Positions 26,159 to 35,968 of a DNA stretch of 64,000 nucleotides are shown piece after piece. The DNA lies in contig NW_025932889.1 in the NCBI RefSeq assembly GCF_000764305.2, forward strand, positions 1-64,000, read 5' to 3'. Below the pieces are notes generated by a model that saw only the letters and a list, made by a program, of their open reading frames with translations, ran no database searches and was not told where the DNA came from. The translations under genes were made by a program, and so were the position numbers. Position 1 is the first letter of the stretch. Each line of letters starts with the position of its first letter. The DNA comes from Hyalella azteca. Lineage: Eukaryota > Arthropoda > Malacostraca > Amphipoda > Hyalellidae.

Positions 26159-26167
26159 CGTATCAGC
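26159..26167 (+). promoter_or_regulatory. CGTATCAGC motif upstream of Ly6 gene A
   Basis: The nine-base word lies 197 bp before the gene A ATG and is followed by TCAGTTG, which resembles an arthropod initiator. The same word occurs upstream of genes B (inverted), C and D. The functional role is inferred. Confidence 0.3.
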
Positions 26168-26363
26168 CAGTCAGTTGTGTCCCGCCAGCCCTACAGTGAG
26201 GTTCTTACCTAAACTCGCTCCCTCATCCCACTCTCAGCGATTCTTTGCCCTTACGCTAGAGTCGTGGCTGTGCCGTGAAAGATTTACTATCAGGTGATCT
26301 TCTATCACCCTCTAGGTTATCATACGTCACCCTCAAATAGACACCTGACATTACGTACTACAG

Positions 26364-28281
26364 ATGGCGGGCTGCGTGCGTGTAGCGTCCCTGCTGCTGG
26401 TGCTGCTGTGCGCGTGCTGCGCTACAGCGCTCGAGTGCTACCAGTGCTCGGGCTGTGAGGAGGGACAGCTCGGCCACCCCATCCACTGCACCCAGTCGCA
26501 GAACGCCTGTCTGGTGAGCCTACATGCATCACTGTTACATGCATGCTGTATGATTGTGTTGCTGTTTTAGATAAATAACATAGTAATTAGAATTCATCGC
26601 TGTTGATTTATCTATGTAGCGTCAGCCTACATGCATGCTGTATCAATGTAGGTGCAATATATAATGTTTCATGTCGTGAAGCACTTCTCCGATTAATTGA
26701 ACCTATTTTAATCCTCTAGTTAATCTATCAAGTATCTATAGTTTACATTAAGGTTATTTAAATTGCATCGGATTTTATCGCACGAGCACCGGAATGGTGC
26801 ATCTTCTCTTAAATTTAAATATAATATTTTGAATCCTTTAAATTAAATTTGTCTATAATCCTTGGTAGAATTATTGTTTTATTTTATTCAGACTACAATT
26901 TATCGCCGTTAAATCAAATTATTGATTTAGCTATTATTAATATTAGCTGTACTAAATCCAATTATTTATTTAAAATCTTTAATGCATTTCGTCGATTATC
27001 GCTCTCAGAAACTGGCACTTGTCCGCATGAAGAGGTTGCTTTCTATACCAATTATCATGAGCGTAGTTTCGCGCCGACTGTCGTTTATTTGCTAGTATAT
27101 TTAAACTGTATCAACTAAATCTGTATCGACAGTTGCTGCATGGCTATGTAAATATGGTACAGTTGATATGTGCACTGAAAAGATCAGCCATATACGTATA
27201 GAAGGAGTTCGGCATTATGGCCTGAACTGAGTACGTTTACTGTTTTGAAGCTCACTGAAGTAATGAAAGTTATACTGTGTTGACGGCTCACATTGTACGT
27301 GTTGACGGCTCACATAGTACGTGTTGACGGCTCACATTGTGCGTGTTGACGGCTCACATTGTACGTGTTGACGGCTCACATTGTGCGTGTTGANTGGCTA
27401 TTCCACAGTTTTAATTTCGTTATCTAGTTGGCTATTCCAAAGTTTTAATTTCGTTATCTAGTTGGCTATTCCACAGTTTTAATTTCGTTATCTAGTTGGC
27501 TATTCCAAAGTTTTAATTTCGTTATCTAGTTGGCTATTCCACAGTTTTAATTTCGTTATCTAGTTGGCTATTCCAAAGTTTTAATTTCGTTATCTAGTTG
27601 GCTATTCCACAGTTTTAATTTCGTTATCCAGTTGGCTATTCCACAGTTTTAATTTCGTTATCTAGTTGGCTATTCCTCAGTTTTATTTTTATTATATAGT
27701 CGGGCACTCGACAGTTTTGATTTACTTATCTAGTTGGCTACCGTGGAAGATAAATTCCCTGCATAAATTGTAATTCGTCCACCTACGGGATATATTTTCA
27801 ACGTAAAACTACGAATAGAAGATTCTCCGGATTTTGCTAGAGCACAAAACTTGAGTTCAACATTGAACTCTAATGAGATCTGTAACATGATTTTCTTTTG
27901 TCTGTATAGCAAGTTGAATAGATTTTTCTGGTTCGCGTCTTCTCACGGAATTTTTGAGTTACCAGTGATGAAGCACGAGTATCCTAAGACTGATCGCAAA
28001 TCTGACGAACAAAAAAATATTTGAAAAAGTACCGGCCAGAATACTCTCTTATTCCAAATGTATGTATATCCCCTTAACTGCGCTGCACTATGTTAGAAAA
28101 TCGACGTTAATAGCACTAATAATTCGTGTTTAATTAATTCGTTGTCGTACTCGCAGGTTCGCACGAGGCTCGCGTCATCAACTGCTGCTCCACGAACTAC
28201 TGCAACGGCGCCTCCCTCGCCTCGCCCGCCACCCTCGCGCTGCTGCTGGCCCCTCTTGTTGCCAGCGTCCTTATGCGCTAA
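26364..28281 (+). CDS. Ly6/uPAR three-finger GPI-anchored protein A (middle exon not found)
   Basis: Exon 1 (26364-26513, phase 0, donor GTGAGC) starts at an ATG directly after an acceptor-like CTACAG. It encodes a signal peptide (about residues 1-22, core ASLLLVLLCACC) and the start of the mature domain, LECYQCSGC, then a fourth and fifth cysteine. The last exon (28157-28281, entered in phase 1) encodes INCCSTNYCNGAS, the Ly6 C-terminal cysteine motif, followed by a leucine-rich GPI-attachment signal ending SVLMR-stop. The middle exon, with two cysteines and a KSC-type motif in genes B-D, is not visible between them; a single N sits at 27394 between two tandem arrays, so it may be lost in the assembly. 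Its last exon is the most diverged of the four. The product should be a small extracellular membrane-anchored protein; the partner is unknown. Confidence 0.8.
27278..27393. repeat. 22-bp tandem repeat inside gene A
   Basis: About five copies of GTTGACGGCTCACATTGTAC plus GT, ending abruptly at the N at 27394. Confidence 0.9.
27394..27394. other. Single undetermined base at a repeat junction
   Basis: An N separates two unrelated tandem arrays. This is the usual mark of an unresolved or collapsed join rather than a simple ambiguous base. Confidence 0.9.
27395..27740. repeat. 34-bp tandem repeat inside gene A
   Basis: About ten copies of TGGCTATTCCACAGTTTTAA followed by TTTCGTTATCTAGT. CACAG and CAAAG variants alternate, suggesting a two-unit higher-order repeat. 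Confidence 0.93.
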
Positions 28282-28510
28282 CACCAGCGTCCTTATGCGT
28301 TAACACCAGCGTCCTTATACGTTAACACCAGCGTCCTTATACGCTAACACCAGCGTCCTTATGCGCTAACACCAGCGTCCTCTTGCGTTAACACCAGCGC
28401 CCTCTTGCGTTAACACCAGCGCCCTCTTGCGTTAACACCAACGCCCTCTTGCGCTAACACCAGCGCCCTCCTCCTTTTTTTTAACACCAACGCCTACTGA
28501 CATTAACACC
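28262..28510. repeat. 22-bp minisatellite grown from the gene A stop-codon region
   Basis: The unit CCAGCGTCCTTATGCGCTAA plus CA begins in the last codons of gene A (S-V-L-M-R-stop) and repeats about eleven times into the 3' untranslated region, drifting to CCCTCTTGCGTTAACACCAA. Each early copy carries the stop triplet, so the array is transcribed 3' UTR. Confidence 0.9.
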
Positions 28511-31250
28511 AGCGTTACGAGTCAACTCTGGCGTCTAAATACCTGCGCCAAAACAAGGCCCTCATGCGGCTACTGCATAATCTTGCGCAACACCAGCGCA
28601 TTCTTGCGTCAAAGCCAAGGTTCCCAAGCGTTAGCATCATTAAGGACCAATAAGTGTGGCCAGTTCAGCGTACCATAAACTGTCCTTGAGCTACAATGAT
28701 GTCATCTTAGGTGCTTAAGTCATAACCCTGTCTAATTCTAACCATGTTTTCCAACTGTTATTATTAAATAACTTCCACAGCTTCCATTAATGCTGTTCAT
28801 TTAAAAAGTTAGAATGATTAGAGAGTGCACTGTAGTGCTGTAATTATATATGTAAACGTTCGGATTAGATGGCGACCAGTATATGCGTGATCGGTAAGCT
28901 TCTTGCATTTTTTCACTCTAATATTCTTGGTTACGTACCACGAAGATCACGATACAATGTTCCGATTGCTTGCAGTCTAATTGTAATAATTGTTGAGTAT
29001 TTAGTTCATTAATCCGATGAACATATCATAAATTACTGTCTTTTAAAGATGCTGTAATTTCTACCGTCTGTCGGCAGGAAGTATAAATCTAAGACGTCGA
29101 TGTGATGTAGAGTTTGTACTGACGTTTTACTGCATGAATTGCCTTAGAAGGAAATCAACAAAAATCTGTTGTTTCGGACTTCACTCATCATTCATGTTAA
29201 TCCATTATTTCCTTGACTATTATAAAGGAGTTAGGTTTTTATTAAAAAACTCCAGCTTCTTTACTTCTCGTCTTCTTGAATCTCTTCACGTATGTCTGCA
29301 GGTTGAGTTGAATTTCAACCACCAAAGGTGGCAAATTTTCCCTTGCATTTCGCGAGCTCTACCGATGAATATAGATATACATACGTATGTTTAAGATGAT
29401 TTTATTTTAGAATAAATAATATTTGCTGAGTAGAATATGTTTTGTTTTCGTATTGATGAATACAGATTATATTTACGCTTTCCTTATTTTGAATCTGTAA
29501 AACTAATAGACTATCCTGATATGCAAAGATTTTCTTCAATTCATCAAAAATTAGGTCATTGCTGTATTGTGGAAATGTAATGAGTTGTTAGAAAGAAATA
29601 TATTTTTCGAGATAATATTCAGTGTTAGCTAAGAACTGATAATTGAACATTATTCAGCCAAAAAAATTTTCTCTACGTATGTAGTGCAGATCACGCTATT
29701 GTTTTTAGATTTCTTAGTGAGCGGCACTCAATTATTATGCATAATTATAGAGATCAATAAATAAACTTGTACGTATGTCGATCCAAATTTCATACTCACT
29801 GCGTCTTGTAACTTTATTATGAATGTCAATACATTTGAAACATTAAATTTTGAAAATGTCATTTGGAAACCTGATTTTCAATCTGCCAGAGCCCACGAAA
29901 AATATAGTTCAACTTACTGAGGAAGCCTAAATGAACAAATGCTGCAACTTTATGCTATTATAATTATACGTACACACCGTTCCTAAAGTAGATTTACGCC
30001 ACTAACTTTCATCATTTTCTAAATTGTATTCTTTAAATGCACGAAACATTCTTAGTTAACCTTCAACTTTGCCGACCTTAACCACATCGCTGATTTACGG
30101 AGTCAGTAATTGTATTTGTAACGTAGAACTTGATTTACAACTTAATATTAGTGCAAAACTTTTATTATTACAATGCCAGGAGGATCTTCAATATTGCACA
30201 AAGAGGGAAAGGCAAAGTTGCATTAAGCACCACTTATTGATATCTTAAATAACGCGACCACCAGCCACGGCCCACATGCCAAGTCAAGGCAGGTTAGCCT
30301 TATGCCATTTCATTACTCACACATCGTGTTTAGTTCTGTGAACAGTCAATAATGATAGCGTAATGTAATACCTTCCTATTATAAGAAAATTTGCTTAAAT
30401 AATAATTTAGTTATATAGAATAGTACTACAAAATACTAGTTTACCTTGTTTAAGTCAAATTATTCATTAAACAAGTTTTAATAAGCGTAGGAAGGATTAA
30501 AACAATTCATAGTTCAAACAATTCATACCTTGTGGCGCCTCGCACTTAGAGGATGAATGAATCGAGAACAGCGCTCTTCACCAAAGGGGGAAACTCTACG
30601 CACTCTCAGCTCTGCCATCAATGGTTAATAATAATATGAGTGGGCAGCTGTATATAGTCCCAGGCTTTAACCATCGTGTAGCACGGATTAGGCGTCACTC
30701 GGTCCGTATTGCCACCTAGACGGAAGTTTTGAAAACTTACGTGTCGAAATTTAAGCGTGCTCATCTTAGGTCACAAGAAATCTCGAGTGATGGATAAAAA
30801 TAATACAAAAGAATATAACTTTCATAAAAAAGGTCCCAAACGGACAAAACGGCCAAATAAATTTTGTCGGGTCATTGCATTTAAAAAAGGCCGCATTTGC
30901 GAAATTTGGCCGGAAAAAGGCTCATCTGGCAACCCTGAGAGTCCGGATTGGAAGGCAGTCAGGATTGCCAACATTCCAGAGACTGGCGGCAACAGCGTGA
31001 ACTGCATCTAAAAAGTAACACTAAATTGGTATTTGGGGTCATGATCACATCCGGAATATCCTGTCATTTCAGATGAAACTGATCGACAAATGACTATTGT
31101 GAACACGAATCCAGATACACATAATAGAAAACACAACAAGGAAAATTTATATTGATTTACCACTTTTTCATGTGCCCGTACATAGTGAGAAATAGTCGTC
31201 GTTTAACACGTCTCGTTTAAATAATAGTCTTCTCGAGACGTTGTTGTAAC
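28511..31250. other. Noncoding stretch between Ly6 genes A and B
   Basis: No exon recognised. The 30757-31011 frame includes repetitive AAAAAAGGCCGCATTTGC and ATCTGGCAACCCTGAG words, more like a repeat than a gene. Confidence 0.3.
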
Positions 31251-31284
31251 CTAACTCAGAGCTCATCCCTCACGAATACCTGCT

Positions 31285-31640
31285 TTAAAGGATCTGCCGA
31301 GCATATGCATAATAGTACACACGTCAGAAGACCCCATGAGGGGTCTGACGAGCATGCTCACGCGTCAGAAGATCCATTCAAGGGTCTAACAAGCTTATGC
31401 ATTATACACACGTGAGAAGACCAATTCAGTGGCCTTGAGAGCACAGACTCGCATGGCGGGTATAGACACAAGTCAGAAGACTCTTGATGTGTCTGACAAG
31501 CATAGACACGTCAGAATACCATATGAAGGGTTTGACAAGCATTGAGGCACGCCACGGAACTCTCCCTGAGGTCTGCGGAGCAGAGACACATATCAAAATA
31601 CCCTCTTTGAGGGTCTTACGAGCATAGGTATACTTCTGAA
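31285..31640. repeat. Degenerate tandem array of short hairpins
   Basis: About seven copies, 40-58 bases each, of a unit in which CGTCAGAAGACCCC is followed a few bases later by GGGGTCTGACG, then AGCATAGACA-like sequence. Arms pair with each other in each unit, well in the first and less well in later ones. Confidence 0.65.
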
Positions 31641-31963
31641 GAGTCAGAGGTGTAAAGTCTTCATGATACGATTATTATTATTATTATTCCACGAAGAGAT
31701 TGTCGTGGCGTCTCGTTCGGATCGAGCTTCGAGGGCACGTTACAAGTGGCTAAAAAAGACACGAGAGGATAAAAACAGATGACGTCTATGCTAAAACAAA
31801 GGACATATGCCAAGACTGACGACGTCTATGCTAGAACAAACCACACCTATGCTAAACCAGTAATATACATGATAGATTAGATGACGGCTAGGTCCAAGAT
31901 TCAAAGGCTCTACGGAAAATCTCTACCTCTCATAAATTAATTATCGTTACACTCACGATCACA

Positions 31964-32158
31964 GTGAAAAATGCCGATCCCAGACCAAGTCCCCAAGGCG
32001 TTCTGCAAATCCTTGGGGGTGTCATAACGGAGAACTGCAAGGCCATTTACAAAGTTCTGAAGACGGAATACTTCAAGAAGAATGATACGAGAAAATTCAC
32101 AGGAGACGGTTCTGTATGTTGGCACATTCTTAACGATAAACCGAAAGAATTAAGTTGA
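31964..32158 (+). pseudogene. Fragment resembling PIF/Harbinger (HARBI1-type) nuclease
   Basis: A 64-codon frame without a proper ATG reads GVLQILGGVITENCKAIYKV, then LKTEYFKKNDT, then CWHILND. This resembles the segment of Harbinger transposases ahead of the first catalytic Asp, where a V/I-x-E-x-C-x-A-I-Y helix precedes a W-x-F-P-N motif. No catalytic residues or terminal repeats are visible, so it is at most a dead fragment. The family assignment is from memory of the pattern and is tentative. Confidence 0.35.
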
Positions 32159-32159
32159 A

Positions 32160-35100
32160 TTTCTTTGTTGCGAAGACTTTATTAGCTGAAGGATCTATAC
32201 TTGCTTGCACTTTTCAAAGTCGCATCGATCAGTGATTTTTTTAGTCCCTGTAGCCTTTCGCTTTAATTTTCGATGAGCAAGAAAAGCTATATAATAAATT
32301 AATGAACACACCAAAGAAATCGTGCGACCAGTGTCGTACACCTTGCGGCGTCTCCGCTCTCAACAACAATACAGACAAATTAAGAAGAAGTTTGTCCCGT
32401 TAGTCGGCTACCCGCCACACGGTCAGACTTATCGTCAGTCTTGCATGAATCTAAAGGTCTCAAACATCCGTCTGTTCCAGTTTTTTCAAACCTCAAAACT
32501 GTCATGCAAGACGTCACGCTCAGTCGCATGTCAAACTTGTCGTGACATGCAAGTTTGACACGTTTAAGTTTGAACGTGCGGATGGGGATAAGTCTCATGA
32601 TTTTTCTAGTCCTTACACGCTTACGGATACGCCCCATGATCTTGGGGCTAGCGCAAGTTACCGAAAGTATTACAATACGTCCAATTGAGTTTTTTTTTTC
32701 ATCCAAATCGTCTTCTGATGCAGCTGGTGATAGGCTCTTCTATCTTGCAGGGCCTGTTGGGAGAGTTGTAATTAGTAAATGAAAAGCGAAGCTATGTGAT
32801 CAACACTGATTTTAATGTAAACGACGTTAAAATAAAAATATTATAGTATTATGTAATTTTGCTATGAATTGTTATTGACCACATTGGATACTATTGACTG
32901 ACAAGGACTTTGAATTTTCAATCCTCGCTTCTGACAAGGAAAACTTGTCAATTCTATACTTTGCACAATTTTGAGTGATTCCTAATCACTAGTAATCGTC
33001 AATATAAGTGTGTTATGGCATATTTTCTTCATTCTTTCTAAATAATTGAGATTTTAAATGCAGCAGAATTACAAGAAAATCGCAGAAGGGTACTAAATAA
33101 TTAAAATAACCGACGTTAGAAAATTCTAAAACAATAATGCAGTACGTACATGCATATACCTATTCATACATGGTATATTTAATTAGATAAGTTTAATTGA
33201 AGACCAGACAATGAAAGCCAAAAATAAGATCTTCTTGTTGGCTTTCTCAATGTCGTAGTCATCAGTCAATTCACTTCAATGTAGTAATCATGTTAAAGTC
33301 TACAAGTCTCATGAAAAAATTGTCGACTTCGTCTTCATTGGAGTGACTGGGCATTGGAGTGATATAGGAGTGACACTGAGCAGCCGTCTCACTTGGCTCC
33401 TACAGCCTGGAGGAAACTGAAGTCACCTGAGACAAGCGCACAAGAAGATCTGTACTCGCACCATGCTGGAGGAACCCACCAGCATCGTCCCGGCATCAGT
33501 GTGGGTACAACACCCATCTTCTGTCCCGGCATCAGTGTGGGTACAACACGCATGAGGTATTCCTTATCGTAACCTGTCTTCTATTTTACATTATATGTAT
33601 TAGTTTTAGTACCAATCTTTCCCAATCATACACACATCTTCGACCAACATTTTATATCTACTAATAAACTATCGAGAGAGTACGTATTGCGAATTAATAT
33701 CCCGACATTTGTTCCCGTTGGATTGTTAAAAATCATTCTCTTGGTGTGTCAAAAATCGGATCTTGGTATGCACTGTCATGGGTGGATCATGGAATATGAC
33801 TGAATATGGGAATCAAAAATAAAAATATTTCAGAGAAGGCGAAGATGTTTTTCTTACTGCTTACTTTTTATGGATAGGCTAGTTAAGCTATAATGATAAC
33901 ACCTTTACATCTTCATTTTGAAACTTGCTTTTTAGTATTTATATCTTGTCTTCATCTTGGAGGTATCCGAATCGTAAAATGTTGAACTATAAAAATATAA
34001 ATTATTGTTTATCTATAGCAGTATAACATTCGTTTTCTGTTCGGAAAATTATATTATTATTGAATGGCTTATCTTTACTGTGCGTTCACGGAAATGTGTA
34101 AAAATTGCTCGTCGTCATCGGCTGTTTGGTCGCCATGTCGTCACCACGCAGACCGGAAATGACGTGCGGTTTAGTTCCCCGCTATATCATCGGCGCATAT
34201 CACATCAATGGGATCAAACAGTATTCATTATGAGTATATAAACTATGCATTGTATGAAATAATTAAGCATGTAGAATTTTTCCCTGCCTTCTTGTTTTGT
34301 ATGACATTTCTGGTTAGAACAAGGTAACATCTTATGCGTGGTACTCACGAAATTTGCTTCGACAGGAAATTCGTTACGCAATTTTAACTGCATGTTCATG
34401 GAACACGTTTGCGTTCTCCAAATTCAAAATATATGTTACGTTTTTCAATAATACGATCTTTAATATCATAATTATATTATTTTCTGTATCCTGCCTAATT
34501 TTTATTTTAATTTCAGCGTTCTAATTCAACTACCTAGATTTGCATACTGTATAATAATTGATCATACGGATATATATTTATAAAGTTTGGTTCATTTTTT
34601 AACATTCCGGCAAAAAAGGTGTTGAGGCGCTTCGTAGGTCCTTAGGTAACGTATTAAATCTCTTAATAATGTCTTCAAAGAAGTTCAAGAATAAATTTGA
34701 GCAGAATTCAAAAAAGAAAGTTTTATTAAAATTCGTATTAGAGAAGATTGAACCATTATTCGCGGAAAACGATTTGCAATCATGAGAGTAGATATACCTT
34801 TCCTTTCCTTTGAAGTATTTTCTTGGTTCGCTTGTTGTTGTTGTTGTGAAAGCTTTTGCTCAAATGCTTCACGTAGCGTTTGAGTAAAGAATTGTTTCGA
34901 TGACTTTTTAAGAAGGTATATTATGTACATTTTAATTTTTGAAGACACGTGTTATAATTGCACTGAACCCATCGATCGTAACCGCGTCTTAACGCTTGGG
35001 TTGGGCGAGGTGCAAAGATTGATAACGATAAGAATTGTGCGCTATAAGAGAGAGTAATCGGGTTGGAACGAGACCATTTAATTGTCTGTCCCCACTGCGC
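32160..35100. other. Noncoding stretch with a hairpin and a small direct repeat
   Basis: TGTCAAACTTG and CAAGTTTGACA form an 11-bp stem with a 10-base loop at about 32528-32560. GTCCCGGCATCAGTGTGGGT is present twice, 36 bases apart, at 33487 and 33523. No exon recognised. Confidence 0.5.
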
Positions 35101-35111
35101 AGCGCTGGCCG

Positions 35112-35120
35112 GCTGATACG
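35112..35120 (-). promoter_or_regulatory. CGTATCAGC motif (inverted) upstream of Ly6 gene B
   Basis: Minus-strand copy of the word found upstream of genes A, C and D, about 850 bp before the gene B ATG. GATAACGATAAG lies about 90 bases further upstream. Confidence 0.25.
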
Positions 35121-35167
35121 AGTGATGGAACTGCCACTCCTACTCCTCAAATCTTAGAGCTTTGCTC

Positions 35168-35396
35168 TTTGATGTGATGTGTCCGTTGGTTTCATGTAAC
35201 GTGTCTTTCTGTTTGATGTGATGTGTCTGTTTGTTTGATGTAACGTGTCTGTCTGTTTGATGTAACGTGTCTGTCTGTTTGATGTAACGTGTCTGTCTGT
35301 TTGATGTGATGCGTCTGTCTGTTTGATGTAACGTGTCTGTCTGTTTGATGTAAAGTGTCTGTCTGTTTGATGTGATGCGTCTGATGTAATGTGCCT
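35168..35396. repeat. 22-bp minisatellite (GTTTGATGTAACGTGTCTGT)
   Basis: About ten copies of GTTTGATGTAACGTGTCTGT plus CT, with GATGTGATGCG variants. There are no unique spacers, so it is not a CRISPR-type array. Confidence 0.93.
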
Positions 35397-35968
35397 GTGT
35401 CTATTTAGTGTTAATTGTTTGTATAGAAAAGTAATTTTCACAGCTTTTTAGACAGCGGCTCAAGATGTGTCTGCAAATTGACCAAATATAAGAACACCTA
35501 AGAACTGAAGCAAGTGATGAGCGTAAGATAAGATGCAATTTATCTAAATGTCAGTATAAAAATAGCGACCTGACCCTTTTCTTTCCAGTTGAAAATGACG
35601 GCTGCAGGTTACTTTTATGTTGTATCTACAGTAGACGTCACGATCCTGTATTTCATACGTGGAGGAGATATGAGTGCATAAATGATGATAAATTTTAGAT
35701 AAATAACTTTCACTTTATTCATTAAATCAATTGACCGATAATCACATAGAATATATTGAGCTCTTTTAAAATGGAAATCGAACAAGGCTAAAAGCCGGAT
35801 GCTTATAGGTTAGTGAGTATATATATGAATTAGTATATATCCGCAAATTCTGATATTTCAGAGAATTCATTTCGAATAATCGCTATAATAAATATACTTG
35901 TAGTTCGCATATTTTAATCGAGCATTTGAAACCAGGTTATTATTACTATCGGAGGCAAGGTATAAAGG

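Noticed and set aside
26849..27118. Segment ETGTCPHEEV considered as the missing exon 2 of gene A
   Set aside because: The acceptor at the nearby CTCTCAG gives another frame, the KSC core is absent and no phase 1 donor fits.
27278..27740. Regular repeats considered as a CRISPR-like array
   Set aside because: Units are contiguous with no unique spacers, in a eukaryotic context; these are minisatellites.
30757..31011. 84-codon lysine-rich frame
   Set aside because: Composed of repeat-like words (GGCCGCATTTGC, CTGGCAACCCTGAG); probably part of an unidentified mobile element, not a gene.
35154..35441. 95-codon minus-strand frame with repeated HQTDRH words
   Set aside because: Translation of the 22-bp minisatellite; no domain or splice context.
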